A stretch of 48,167 nt of DNA, from NCBI GenBank assembly GCA_019912425.1, contig JAIOIU010000142.1, forward strand, positions 1-48,167, given 5' to 3'. Position 1 is the stretch's first letter. Each line of letters begins with the position of its first letter. Below are positions 23,728 to 33,109 of this stretch, piece after piece. The notes below the pieces were generated by a model. It had not been told where the DNA came from. It did no database searches and worked only from the letters and a program-made list of their open reading frames with translations. The DNA is from Candidatus Methylomirabilis tolerans (GTDB taxonomy: Bacteria; Methylomirabilota; Methylomirabilia; Methylomirabilales; Methylomirabilaceae). The position numbers were made by a program, and so were the translations under genes.

Positions 23728-25110
23728 ATGCTGGATCTGGCCGGTAAGCGAGTGATAGTCGTGGGGTTGGCGCGATCCGGAGCGGCGGCCTGCCGTCTGT
23801 TGCTCAAGCAGGGCGCAACGGTCATCGGCGCCGATCGCAGGGGCGTGCGTGAGATCGGTGCCGACCTCTGCAGCCTGGAGCGGGACGGGGTCGGTCTTGA
23901 GCTGGGTGAGCAGTATCTACACTCCTTATTTTTGGCCGACCTTATTGTCGTCAGCCCTGGGATCGATCTGCGTGAGCCGTCGTTTCAGCGGGTTCGGGAG
24001 GCAGGTATCCCGCTCATCGGCGAGGTTGAGTTAGCCTACCGGTACAGTGAAGCCACATTGATCGGAATCACTGGAACCAATGGTAAGAGTACCACGACGA
24101 CCCTTCTCGGCGCGATACTCACACAAGCCGGCCTGCCTTCGCATGTGGCCGGTAACATCGGGACCCCCCTCTGCGGAGTAGCGCCTTCTCTTGCGGCGGG
24201 TGAATTTGTGGTGACGGAGCTGTCGAGTTTTCAATTGGAAACGATCAAGGAGTTCAGGCCGCGCGTGGCGTTGCTCTTGAATCTTGCGCCAGATCATCTT
24301 GACCGATATGACTGCGTCGAGGACTATTATCGGGCCAAAGCCCGCATCTTCGAGAATCAGCAGCCGTCGGATGTTGCCATTGTGAATGCGGACGATCCGT
24401 TGGTGCTCCAAGCGGCAGTGCAGGCCAGAGGGCGAAGGTTTGCATTCAGTCGGACCAGACCGCTCGATGCGGGGGCGTACGTCAGCGAAGATCACCTGAT
24501 CCTCAATCTTGACGGGAGGCGGGAGACCATTTGCCGGGTGTCCGAGGTGAAGATCCAGGGGGTGCATAACCTGGAGAACGCCCTGGCCGCCAGTCTTGCG
24601 GCGGCAGTAGCCGGCATATCCCCGATGGCGATCCGGAATGCGCTCGTCAGCTTCGAAGGGCTCCCGCACCGCCTGGAGTATGTCGCCGAAATCGGTGGCG
24701 TTCGTTATATCGATGACTCCAAGGGGACAAACGTCGGAGCGGTGATCCGATCGCTTCAGAGTTTCACCGTCCCCATTGTGCTTATTGCCGGTGGCAAGGA
24801 TAAGCAAAGCGACTTCGGGCCGCTGGTGCCTCTTGTCCGCGAACGGGTGAAAAGGCTGATCCTGATCGGTCAGGCCGCTCCAACGCTGCGACGTGCGCTT
24901 GCCGGGGCCTGTCCGATGGAGGAGACATCGAGCCTTGAGGAGGCCGTTCGGCGCGCTGCAACCGCCGCATCGCCGGGAGAGGTTGTGTTGCTGTCTCCGG
25001 CCTGCGCCAGCTTCGATATGTTTACTGATTTCGAAGAGCGAGGGCGTGTCTTCAAGGCGGCGGTACGGGGACTTCCACCTGCCGCCGACAGCACGCGAGG
25101 ACAGGCATGA
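23728..25110 (+). CDS. murD: UDP-MurNAc-L-alanine--D-glutamate ligase
   Basis: Adds D-glutamate to UDP-MurNAc-L-Ala. The N-terminal Rossmann segment VIVVGLARSGAAA binds the nucleotide sugar, the ATP loop is GTNGKS (116-121), ELSSFQLE and NLAPDHLDRY are central motifs, and YIDDSKGTN and LSPACASFDMF are MurD signatures near the C-terminus. ATG 23728 gives the family start (MLDLAGKRVIVVG), 460 residues; ATG 23716 is also possible. Neither has a good ribosome site because the upstream space is TTTCGAG/CCCGGAA repeats. It overlaps ftsW by four bases (ATGA). Confidence 0.96.
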   Translation: MLDLAGKRVIVVGLARSGAAACRLLLKQGATVIGADRRGVREIGADLCSLERDGVGLELGEQYLHSLFLADLIVVSPGIDLREPSFQRVREAGIPLIGEVELAYRYSEATLIGITGTNGKSTTTTLLGAILTQAGLPSHVAGNIGTPLCGVAPSLAAGEFVVTELSSFQLETIKEFRPRVALLLNLAPDHLDRYDCVEDYYRAKARIFENQQPSDVAIVNADDPLVLQAAVQARGRRFAFSRTRPLDAGAYVSEDHLILNLDGRRETICRVSEVKIQGVHNLENALAASLAAAVAGISPMAIRNALVSFEGLPHRLEYVAEIGGVRYIDDSKGTNVGAVIRSLQSFTVPIVLIAGGKDKQSDFGPLVPLVRERVKRLILIGQAAPTLRRALAGACPMEETSSLEEAVRRAATAASPGEVVLLSPACASFDMFTDFEERGRVFKAAVRGLPPAADSTRGQA

Positions 25111-26222
25111 TCAGTAGGCGCCTCTCTCACGATAAGCTGTTGTACGGCGTGTCGCTGCTGCTGGTCCTGGTCGGTATTGTGATGGTCTATAGCGCGAGCG
25201 CCATCAGGGCCCAGGAAAAATACGACGACCCGTTCTTTTTCCTGAAGAAGCAGCTCCTGTGGGCGCTGATCGGGTTGGCGGTCATGTTTTGGGCCATGCA
25301 CCGCGACTATCGCACATTCCAACAGTATGCGCCGCTGTTGTTCTTTTGCTCGCTGTTGCTCCTCGGCCTTGTGCTGATCCCATCGATCGGGATCAAGGTC
25401 AACAACGCCAGGCGGTGGCTTCGGCTATTCGGGATCTCCTTTCAACCGTCCGAACTTGCCAAGCTCTCCATTATTCTCCTTGTAGCCAGACTCCTCGCCA
25501 AGAGCGCCGATCGGGAGGAGCAGTCCGCCAAACGCCTTCTTGTACCGCTCATTGTCTCCGGACTGGTTTGCAGTCTGATTGTGTTTCAGCCCCACTTCGG
25601 GATGGTAGCGATCCTGCTGTGTGCGGTACTGGCCCTGTGTTTCATGGCAGGCATCCGTCTGGGGCATCTGAGCGCCGTCGCTCTTGGGGCCATGGCGTTG
25701 GCCGTCCTGCTCGTCTGGACCCACCCATACGCCTTGGAGCGAGTCATGACGCGGCTGGATCCAAGTCACGCCTCCCCTAAAGCCGCACACCAGACTAACC
25801 AGGCCATAGTTGCAATTGGGCCTGGGGGGCTTCTGGGGCGAGGTCTCGGCGACAGCTTCGGTAAGCTGGGGTATCTGCCAGAGTCCCATACCGAGTTTAT
25901 CTTTGCCGTTGTCGGGGAAGAAACGGGGCTTGCGGGGACTCTGCTGGTTGTCTGCCTCTTCGGCGTGCTTCTGTGGCGGGGAACTCGGATCGCACTCCGG
26001 GCGCCTGATCTGTTCGGCACCTATGCGGCAATGGGGATTACCTTTACCATCGTGACGCAGGCCGCTGTCAATTTTGGAGTGGTTGTCGGACTACTACCTA
26101 TTACGGGTTTGCCGTTGCCGTTGGTCAGCTTCGGCGGCACATCCTTGGTCGTTACCCTGTTGTGCATCGGAATCCTGCTCAGCATTTCGCGTCACCAGAC
26201 GGCGAAAGGGCGATTCGCGTGA
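25107..26222 (+). CDS. ftsW: Septal peptidoglycan polymerase FtsW
   Basis: SEDS-family glycosyltransferase that polymerises lipid II at the septum with FtsI. About ten membrane spans in 371 residues. VYSASAI near the start, NNARRWLRLFGISFQPSELAK with the conserved PSE, HTEFIFAVVGEETG and the final LPLVSFGGTSLV are SEDS signatures. Location between murD and murG indicates FtsW rather than RodA. It overlaps murD and murG by four bases each. Confidence 0.96.
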   Translation: MISRRLSHDKLLYGVSLLLVLVGIVMVYSASAIRAQEKYDDPFFFLKKQLLWALIGLAVMFWAMHRDYRTFQQYAPLLFFCSLLLLGLVLIPSIGIKVNNARRWLRLFGISFQPSELAKLSIILLVARLLAKSADREEQSAKRLLVPLIVSGLVCSLIVFQPHFGMVAILLCAVLALCFMAGIRLGHLSAVALGAMALAVLLVWTHPYALERVMTRLDPSHASPKAAHQTNQAIVAIGPGGLLGRGLGDSFGKLGYLPESHTEFIFAVVGEETGLAGTLLVVCLFGVLLWRGTRIALRAPDLFGTYAAMGITFTIVTQAAVNFGVVVGLLPITGLPLPLVSFGGTSLVVTLLCIGILLSISRHQTAKGRFA

Positions 26223-27382
26223 AGGCCATCATTGCAGGCGGTGGGACGGGGGGGCATCTCTTTCCTGCTATTGCGTTAGCCGAGGAGCTTCGCTCGCGAT
26301 GGGCCGATCTGCCGCTCCTGTTTGTCGGCGTCGAGGGAGGGGTTGAGGCATCGTTGCTCGCGACGAGAGGTTGGGATTTCGAAGGGATCAAGGCGTCGGG
26401 CTTACAGGGGAAGCGCTTTCTGTCGCGGATGCGGAGCCTCTCGTTGATCCCATTGGGGCTCATCCGATCTCTCTCGATCCTTCGACGGTTCCGTCCCGAT
26501 GTCGTGGTTGGGTTTGGCGGCTACGCTTCGGTTGCCATGGTGCTGTCTGGAGTGCTTGCGAGGGTTCCGACCGTGATCCATGAGCAGAACGCCTTACCGG
26601 GGCTTGCTAACCGATGGTTGGGGAGGGTCGTTGATCACGTCGCGGTGGCCTTCGATGAGGCAGCCGATTTTTTTCCAAAGCGTAAGGTGCGGGTGACCGG
26701 CAATCCGGTCCGAGCGGAGCTCTTCGGCATAAGCGGGGCAGAGGCAGTGACCCGCTTGGATCTCGATCCGGATCGGCTCACCATCCTAATCTTCGGTGGC
26801 AGCCAGGGGGCTCATCGGCTGAACCAAGCGGTCATGGAGGCCCTCCCCACGCTTGCGGACTGGCGAGAGCGGATCCAGTTCATTCACGCCACGGGTCCGC
26901 GCGACCTTGCTTCCGTTCGGCAAGGGTATGACGCGGGGGGGTATCGAGCAGTCGTAGAGCCGTTCTTTCAGGCGATGGCCATGGCATATGCCGCTGCCGA
27001 TCTCTGTTTCTGTCGGGCGGGGGCCGGCACTGTGGCAGAGCTTTGCGCCTTGGGAAAACCGTCGGTGCTCATTCCGTTCCCCTTTGCCGCCAACGATCAC
27101 CAGCGCTACAATGCTGAAGCGCTGGTCGCCTCCGGCGGGGCCCGGATGGTCCTGGACCGCGAGTTGAACGGCGCCACGGTGGCCGAAATCATACGGACAT
27201 TTCTTCGCAACAGAGAGGGGCTTGAGGCTATGGCGCGCAGGGCGAAGACCTTGGCGAAGCCGGATGCGGCGATACGCTTGGCCGATCTCGTTACACGGAC
27301 TGCGTCCCGAGGGTCAAGGGCCAAGCTCCGGCTTCTCGGCCCGGACCTGCAAAGCGGGACAAGGAACTGCGAACATGTTTAA
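26219..27382 (+). CDS. murG: Lipid II synthase MurG
   Basis: Membrane-associated GT-B glycosyltransferase that adds GlcNAc to lipid I. GGGTGGHLFPAIALA (7-21) is the N-terminal glycine loop, HEQNALPGLANRWL the acceptor-side motif, and GGSQGAHRLNQ and FCRAGAGTVAELCALGKPSVLIPFPFAANDHQ the UDP-GlcNAc site. GTG 26219 overlaps the ftsW stop (GTGA) and has an AAAGGG ribosome site; the frame is open further upstream but the glycine loop must be near the N-terminus. 387 residues. Confidence 0.97.
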   Translation: MKAIIAGGGTGGHLFPAIALAEELRSRWADLPLLFVGVEGGVEASLLATRGWDFEGIKASGLQGKRFLSRMRSLSLIPLGLIRSLSILRRFRPDVVVGFGGYASVAMVLSGVLARVPTVIHEQNALPGLANRWLGRVVDHVAVAFDEAADFFPKRKVRVTGNPVRAELFGISGAEAVTRLDLDPDRLTILIFGGSQGAHRLNQAVMEALPTLADWRERIQFIHATGPRDLASVRQGYDAGGYRAVVEPFFQAMAMAYAAADLCFCRAGAGTVAELCALGKPSVLIPFPFAANDHQRYNAEALVASGGARMVLDRELNGATVAEIIRTFLRNREGLEAMARRAKTLAKPDAAIRLADLVTRTASRGSRAKLRLLGPDLQSGTRNCEHV

Positions 27383-28751
27383 AAAGATCCGGCACATCCA
27401 TTTTGTCGGGATCGGAGGGGTCGGAATGAGCGGGATTGCCGAGGTCCTCCACAATCTTGGCTATCAGATCAGCGGCTCCGACCTGAAGATATCGGAACAC
27501 ACCCTTCGTCTTCAGGCATTGGGGGTTATCGTGCAGATTGGCCACGATTCCGCACACGTACAGGATGCCGATGTCGTGGTCCGCTCCTCGGCGGTCTCTC
27601 CGGAGAATCCAGAAATCGTCGCGGCGAAGGCGCATGCCATTCCGGTCATTCAGCGCGCCGAGATGCTGGCCGAGCTGATGCGAATGAAGTACGGCGTGGC
27701 CGTTGCCGGTACTCATGGGAAGACGACGACAACCTCTATGGTGGCCACGGTCCTGGCCAGGGCGGGTCTTGATCCCACCGTGGTCATCGGGGGCAGGCTG
27801 GATGCGCTTGGCAGTAATGCGAAACTCGGGCAGGGCGAGTTTATGGTCGCAGAAGCCGACGAAAGCGACGGCTCTTTCCTTAAGTTGACTCCTACCATCG
27901 CCGTGGTGACCACCATCGATGCCGAGCACCTCGATTACTATCGCGATCTGCAGCAGATCAAGGAGACGTTTCTCGAGTTCATCAACAAAGTTCCCTTCTA
28001 CGGCTCTGCTATTCTGTGCCTCGATCAAGAGGAGATCCGAGACCTGTTGCCTAGGGTGCAGAAACGGATTGTCTCGTATGGCTGTAGCGAGCAGGCCGAT
28101 TTGACGGCGGAGGGGGTCTCGCTCACAGGACTCGGCTCTGCCTTTAAGGCGAGGTTTAGAGGAGAGCCTCTTGGAGAGGTACAGCTCAGGGTTCCTGGAT
28201 TACACAATATCTCTAATGCGTTGGCAGCCATAGCAGTGGGTCTTGAGTTGGAGATCGAATTTGCTGTGATCCGGACGGCACTCGGGGAGTTCTCCGGCGT
28301 TGTTCGACGTTTCCAGGTGAAGGGGAATCCTCAGGACATCATGGTAGTGGATGACTACGCTCATCATCCGGCAGAGATCCAGGCCACGCTACGGGCGGCC
28401 AGGGATGGATTTGAGCGGCGGCTGATCGCCGTCTTCCAGCCACATCGTTATAGCAGGACCAGCAAACTTCTCCACGAGTTTGCCCCTGCCTTCGACCTGG
28501 CCGATCAGGTGATCATCACCGAGATCTACCCGGCTGGAGAGGCGCCGATTGACGGTGTGTCCGGCAGGCGGCTGGCGGACGGGATTGCCGGTCGGGGACG
28601 ATCAAAGGTTCTGTACGTGGAACGGAAGGAGGAAATCCCGGATCGGGTCGTTGATCTGGCCCGTCCGGGCGACCTGGTCATCACCATGGGTGCGGGTGAC
28701 ATCTGGAAGACCGGTGAGCAGATTGTCAACCGACTGGAAGACAGGGTGTAG
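27375..28751 (+). CDS. murC: UDP-MurNAc--L-alanine ligase
   Basis: Adds the first residue, L-alanine, to UDP-MurNAc. VGIGGVGMSG (11-20) binds the nucleotide sugar, GTHGKTTT (112-119) is the ATP loop with the His typical of MurC, EADESDGSFL and DDYAHHPAEI are further signatures, and FQPHRYSR lies near the end. ATG 27375 overlaps the end of murG by eight bases and gives 458 residues, normal for the family. A CCCTA/TAGGG repeat hairpin follows its stop codon. Confidence 0.97.
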   Translation: MFKKIRHIHFVGIGGVGMSGIAEVLHNLGYQISGSDLKISEHTLRLQALGVIVQIGHDSAHVQDADVVVRSSAVSPENPEIVAAKAHAIPVIQRAEMLAELMRMKYGVAVAGTHGKTTTTSMVATVLARAGLDPTVVIGGRLDALGSNAKLGQGEFMVAEADESDGSFLKLTPTIAVVTTIDAEHLDYYRDLQQIKETFLEFINKVPFYGSAILCLDQEEIRDLLPRVQKRIVSYGCSEQADLTAEGVSLTGLGSAFKARFRGEPLGEVQLRVPGLHNISNALAAIAVGLELEIEFAVIRTALGEFSGVVRRFQVKGNPQDIMVVDDYAHHPAEIQATLRAARDGFERRLIAVFQPHRYSRTSKLLHEFAPAFDLADQVIITEIYPAGEAPIDGVSGRRLADGIAGRGRSKVLYVERKEEIPDRVVDLARPGDLVITMGAGDIWKTGEQIVNRLEDRV

Positions 28752-28810
28752 GGTAGAGGGGGTAGGGTGCGGGAACAGCACGTGGTCGCTTCTTTCCCCT
28801 ACACCCTGAC
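28742..28810. repeat. AGGGTGTAGGG / CCCTACACCC hairpin
   Basis: AGGGTGTAGGGTAGAGG across the murC stop codon faces CCCCTACACCCTGA near 28797-28810, forming a stem around about 40 bases. It belongs to the same CCCTA word family as 6586-6617. No T-run, so termination is not implied. Confidence 0.55.
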
Positions 28811-28825
28811 TCTGGGGTACGAGAG

Positions 28826-29749
28826 ATGGTAGCGACGCAGCTCAAATTGCAGGAACGGCTGCAGGGTGTGGTTAAGGGAACGATCCTCAATGAGGAGCCG
28901 CTCTCCCTGCACACCTACTTCCGAATCGGCGGCCCAGCCGAGGTGATGGTCTATCCCGCTGACCTTGAAGATGTGAAGGTCTTACTTAAGGTGGTGCGAG
29001 ACGACACGATTCCTCTCCTGATCCTCGGTAGCGGAAGTAATATGCTGGCGTTGGATGGAGGGGTCAGGGGTCTGGTCATCAATCTCTCGCGCACCTTCCT
29101 GGATCTCCACGTGATCGGCGAACAGATCAGGTGCGGAGCCGGTATCCGAACAAGCCGTCTGCTGGCCCTCTCCGCGATGAATGGCCTGACCGGTCTCGAA
29201 GGGCTGGCGGGTGTGCCTGGAACCGTTGGAGGGGCGATCAAAGGCAATGCCGGGACGCCCTTGGGCGCCATCATCGATCATCTTGACTGGATTCGTATTG
29301 TGGACGGCCTCGGTGAGGAGCGTTATCTTACGCGGGAAGAGCTCAACCCGGGTTATAGGCACTGCACCCTTCCGATGGGCTCAGTCATCATTGAAACGTG
29401 TTTTACGCTCAGGCGCGCAAGAGTGGTAGAGATCAGGGGGATGATTTCGACGTTGCTGGCAAGGAGGAATCTGACGCAGCCCGTGGAGGGCAGGTCGGCA
29501 GGGTGCATCTTCAAGAACCCTCCTGGGGATTTCGCGGGACGTCTGATGGAATGTGCGGGACTCAAGGGGATTCGGCATGGCAATGCGCAGATCTCTGAGA
29601 AGCACGGCAACTTCGTTGTGAACCTTGGCGGGTCTACGGCGGCAGAGGTTCTCTGGCTGATCGAGCGAGCTCGAATTGAAGTGATGGCCAAGACAGGAGT
29701 GGCGCTTGAACTGGAGATTCAGATCGTCGGATCGCCCATCGCGAGTTGA
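28826..29749 (+). CDS. murB: UDP-N-acetylenolpyruvoylglucosamine reductase
   Basis: FAD/NADPH enzyme making UDP-MurNAc. TYFRIGGPAE, LGSGSNML (FAD loop), GLEGLAGVPGTVGGAIKGNAG and the catalytic region SAGCIFKNPPG are present. Residue 227 is Cys where many MurB have the proton-donating Ser. The pattern SAG(S/C)xFKNPPG with the downstream GLKGIRHGNAQISEKHGNFVVN is that of type II MurB. 307 residues. ATG 28826 follows a CCCTA word-repeat hairpin and has a weak GAGAG site. Confidence 0.96.
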   Translation: MVATQLKLQERLQGVVKGTILNEEPLSLHTYFRIGGPAEVMVYPADLEDVKVLLKVVRDDTIPLLILGSGSNMLALDGGVRGLVINLSRTFLDLHVIGEQIRCGAGIRTSRLLALSAMNGLTGLEGLAGVPGTVGGAIKGNAGTPLGAIIDHLDWIRIVDGLGEERYLTREELNPGYRHCTLPMGSVIIETCFTLRRARVVEIRGMISTLLARRNLTQPVEGRSAGCIFKNPPGDFAGRLMECAGLKGIRHGNAQISEKHGNFVVNLGGSTAAEVLWLIERARIEVMAKTGVALELEIQIVGSPIAS

Positions 29750-29825
29750 GGATAGTGTTGGGTTTCGCCCAAATCGGCGTTTCCTGAGGCTAGGATCGAC
29801 AAAATCAGGATGGCGGCAGAGAGGC

Positions 29826-30608
29826 GTGACTCGCATGAGCTTGCGGCGTATTTCGCGCCTCAGGCGGGGCGTAGGAGTAGCCATCCTCTCGGCGTTACTT
29901 GTCGTGCCTGGATGGCTGGCGTGGCAGCGAATCCCACACTCCACGTTCCTACGCTATTTTCAGATCAGCGATCTCATCGTTGAAGGAAATCAACGCGTGT
30001 CCTCAGCAGCGATTATCGACAGCTTGGCCCTGCCCTCTCGTACGGACCTCTTGCAAGTCGACTTGAAGGAATTGGCGGAGGCTGTTTTGCGCAATCCCTG
30101 GATTAAAACGGCCAGGGTGAGCAGGCGCCTTCCGGCAACCTTGCAGGTTCACGTATCAGAGCGCGCGCCGCACGCGGTTGTGGTAGCCGATCGCCCCTAC
30201 CTTGTCAGCGAGGATGGGCTGATACTGCAAGAGGCTTCACCATCTGAGATGTCCGATCTTCCGCTCCTGAGGCTCCACGACGATCGCCCGCTCGAGACGG
30301 GGGAGCGGATCGATCCCGCTCGCATCGAGCAGGGGGCGCGCCTGTGGCAGCGGTTTCATCGGGGCGTCTTAGGGCCGGATGTGCAGGCGAGGGAGATCAG
30401 ACTGCAAAACGATGGGAGTTGCACCGTCCTGCTTGGTCCCGGGTTGCCATACCTGCATTTCGGAGAGGGGGATGGCTTACAGTGGCAGTTGGATCGGTTA
30501 ATGCGAGTACTTGAGATGCGGGGGACTACCCTGCGCGAATTGGAATATGCCGATCTCCGGTTCGCCGATAAGGTCATCGTCAAGCCGCTTTCGAGGGAGG
30601 GTGTATGA
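29826..30608 (+). CDS. ftsQ: Cell division protein FtsQ
   Basis: Bitopic division protein: short basic tail, one membrane segment (GVAILSALLVVPGWLAW), then a POTRA domain (FQISDLIVEGNQRVSSAAIIDSL region) and the FtsQ beta domain. FtsQ bridges FtsL/FtsB to the divisome. GTG 29826 has an AGAGAGG site and gives 260 residues; ATG 29835 is possible, and the frame is open back into murB. Position between murB and ftsA supports the call. It overlaps ftsA by four bases (ATGA). Confidence 0.92.
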   Translation: MTRMSLRRISRLRRGVGVAILSALLVVPGWLAWQRIPHSTFLRYFQISDLIVEGNQRVSSAAIIDSLALPSRTDLLQVDLKELAEAVLRNPWIKTARVSRRLPATLQVHVSERAPHAVVVADRPYLVSEDGLILQEASPSEMSDLPLLRLHDDRPLETGERIDPARIEQGARLWQRFHRGVLGPDVQAREIRLQNDGSCTVLLGPGLPYLHFGEGDGLQWQLDRLMRVLEMRGTTLRELEYADLRFADKVIVKPLSREGV

Positions 30609-31840
30609 CCCGAAAGGGCGAGCTTGTGACAGGACTCGATATCGGTACGACGAAGATCTGCGTGATCGTCGCTGAGCTGACAGAGAATGGAATTGAAATC
30701 GTCGGATGCGGGATCAGTCCATCGCAGGGTCTGAAGAAGGGTGTTGTCGTCAACATCGATGTGACGGTTGAGTCGATCAGACAAGCGGTCGAAGCGGCAG
30801 AAGCGATGGCAGGAGTCACCCTGGATTCCGCATTTGTGGGAATCGCCGGAAGTCACATCAAGGGGATCAACAGTCGGGGAGTCATCGCCATCTCCGGTAA
30901 GAACCGGGAGGTCACGCAGGCCGATTTGGATCGGGTCATCGAGGCGGCCAAGGCTATCACGCTGCCCGCCGATCGCCGGGTGATTCATATCATTCCTCAG
31001 GAGTTTATCATCGACGATCAGGGGGGGGTGAAGGAACCGATTGGAATGAGCGGATGTCGACTTGAGGCCGAGATCCATATCGTCACAGGCGCCATCGCCT
31101 CGGCGGAAAATATCATCAAGTGTGCGAACAGGGCCGGGTTGGAGGTGCGGGACATCGTGTTGCAGCCGCTGGCCTCCAGTGAAGCGACGCTGACCGCAGA
31201 TGAGAAAGAGCTGGGGGTAATTCTGATAGATATCGGCGGAGGGACCTCGGACATTGCCGTCTTCGTCGATGGGAGCATCCGCCACACGGCGGTGCTGCCG
31301 CTGGGCGGCGACCATCTGACCCATGACATTGCCATCGGACTCAGGACGCCTCCTCAATGTGCCGAAGAGATCAAGCGTCAGTACGGTTGCGCCCTGGCCT
31401 CTCTCGCGGGTGGCGAGGAGGTGGTGGAGGTTCCGAGTGTCGGCGGTCGCAAGCCTCGCTTGCTCTCGCGGCAGATGTTGTGCGAGATCATTCAGCCAAG
31501 GGTGGAGGAGATCTTTGCGCATGCAGATCTGGAAGTACGACGGGCCGGCTTGATGCAACAGGTGGCCGCCGGGGTTGTCGTCACCGGCGGATCCTCGGTA
31601 ATGGCGGGTATGCCGGAGCTGGCCGAGCAACTCTTCGACTTACCGGTACGGCTGGGGATACCGTCTGGCGTCGGCGGATTGAAGGAAGTGGTCAACGCGC
31701 CGATGTATGCGACTGGGGTGGGTCTGGTGCTGTATGGCGCAACGCATCTGGACCAGCATCGGTTTAGCAGATCGTCGGAGCGAAGCCTGATGGAAAAGAT
31801 CATCAATCGGATGAGGCAGTGGTTTAACGATTTTCTGTAA
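30605..31840 (+). CDS. ftsA: Cell division protein FtsA
   Basis: Actin-like ATPase that tethers FtsZ to the membrane. GLDIGTTKICVIVAE is the phosphate-1 motif, IDIGGGTSDIAVF the phosphate-2 motif and VVVTGGSSVMAGMPELAE the adenosine motif; the inserted 1C subdomain (SHIKGINSRGVI region) is present. The C-terminus, EKIINRMRQWFNDFL, is the amphipathic membrane-targeting helix. 411 residues. Begins at ATG 30605 overlapping ftsQ, 39 bases before ftsZ. Confidence 0.97.
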   Translation: MTRKGELVTGLDIGTTKICVIVAELTENGIEIVGCGISPSQGLKKGVVVNIDVTVESIRQAVEAAEAMAGVTLDSAFVGIAGSHIKGINSRGVIAISGKNREVTQADLDRVIEAAKAITLPADRRVIHIIPQEFIIDDQGGVKEPIGMSGCRLEAEIHIVTGAIASAENIIKCANRAGLEVRDIVLQPLASSEATLTADEKELGVILIDIGGGTSDIAVFVDGSIRHTAVLPLGGDHLTHDIAIGLRTPPQCAEEIKRQYGCALASLAGGEEVVEVPSVGGRKPRLLSRQMLCEIIQPRVEEIFAHADLEVRRAGLMQQVAAGVVVTGGSSVMAGMPELAEQLFDLPVRLGIPSGVGGLKEVVNAPMYATGVGLVLYGATHLDQHRFSRSSERSLMEKIINRMRQWFNDFL

Positions 31841-31879
31841 GATCCAACATCCAACAACCGCTTTCGAAGGGAGGTGGAG

Positions 31880-33055
31880 ATGTCATTCGCGCTGGAGATC
31901 GGTGCCGAGCACGCGGCTAAGATTAAGGTCATCGGAGTTGGGGGTGGAGGGTCCAATGCAGTGAACCGGATGTCGGCATCGGATTTCACCGGAGTTGAAT
32001 TTTTTATCGTCAACACTGACACCCAGGCACTCAGGATGTCTCCTGTGGACACCAAGATTCAGATCGGTGCCAACGTCACGGGGGGTCGTGGAGCAGGGGC
32101 GAATCCGGAGATCGGGCGACAAGCGGCGATTGAGGACACCGACAAGATTCTGAGCCTCCTGGAAGGCGCGGATATGGTGTTTATCACCGCCGGACTGGGG
32201 GGAGGGACGGGAACCGGTGCCGCACCTGTCATCGCGAACCTGGCCAAGGAGTTGGGCATTCTGACAGTCGGGGTCGTGACCAAACCATTCGGGTTCGAGG
32301 GTAAGACCAGAGAGGTTCAAGCGACCAGGGGGCTTACAGCGCTATGTGAGAGCGTTGATGCATTGATTACGATTCCAAACCAGCGGTTGCTACAGGTGGT
32401 GGAGCGACAGACCTCCCTGACCGATGCCTTCAAGATTGCCGACGACGTGTTGCGCCAAGCGGTGCAGGGGATTGCGGACCTCATCGTAGTGCCTGGTCTG
32501 ATCAACCTGGATTTTGCCGATGTCAAGACCATTATGTCGGAACGTGGAATTGCTATGATGGGCATCGGAGTTGCGTCAGGAGAGAGCGCAGCCTCAGAAG
32601 CGGCCATAAAGGCTATTAACAGCCCACTCCTGGATAACATCTCCATCGACGGCGCCAGGGGCGTCCTCATTAGCATCACGGGCGGTCCGACGCTCTCACT
32701 GTACGAGGTGAACGAGGCCAGCTCTACGATCTGCAAGTCGGCCCATCAAGACGCCAACATCATCTTCGGGGCGGTGATCGACGAATCGCTCAACGATAGT
32801 GTGTGCGTGACGGTCATTGCCACCGGGTTCGAGGCCGCTGCCCCGGTGAAAGAGGAGGGATCCTCAAATATGATTGAGATGAAGGCGTATGCGGTCAAAG
32901 CGGCGGAACGCGTAGGCTTTCTCAGGAAGCGGGGGGCGGTTGGATATGAGACCTCTGATGAGCAAGTCAATCTCCGCGGCATGGAGCACAGATCCCAGGA
33001 TCTTGATGGAGATGAGTTGGATATTCCGACCTTTTTGCGGCGTCAGGCCGATTAA
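31880..33055 (+). CDS. ftsZ: Cell division protein FtsZ
   Basis: Tubulin-like GTPase forming the Z ring. The GTP loop GLGGGTGTGAAP covers about 106-117, VGGGGSNAVNRM is the N-terminal nucleotide contact, and NLDFADVKTIMSERG is the T7/synergy loop region. A linker leads to the conserved C-terminal peptide DELDIPTFLRRQ that binds FtsA. ATG 31880 has an excellent site (AAGGGAGGT); a GTG six bases upstream overlaps that site. 391 residues. Last gene of the dcw cluster here. Confidence 0.98.
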   Translation: MSFALEIGAEHAAKIKVIGVGGGGSNAVNRMSASDFTGVEFFIVNTDTQALRMSPVDTKIQIGANVTGGRGAGANPEIGRQAAIEDTDKILSLLEGADMVFITAGLGGGTGTGAAPVIANLAKELGILTVGVVTKPFGFEGKTREVQATRGLTALCESVDALITIPNQRLLQVVERQTSLTDAFKIADDVLRQAVQGIADLIVVPGLINLDFADVKTIMSERGIAMMGIGVASGESAASEAAIKAINSPLLDNISIDGARGVLISITGGPTLSLYEVNEASSTICKSAHQDANIIFGAVIDESLNDSVCVTVIATGFEAAAPVKEEGSSNMIEMKAYAVKAAERVGFLRKRGAVGYETSDEQVNLRGMEHRSQDLDGDELDIPTFLRRQAD

Positions 33056-33109
33056 CGATTCCGGAAAAAGCCCCTCCTCGACGTATGCCAGAGAAGGGAG
33101 AATAGGTCA

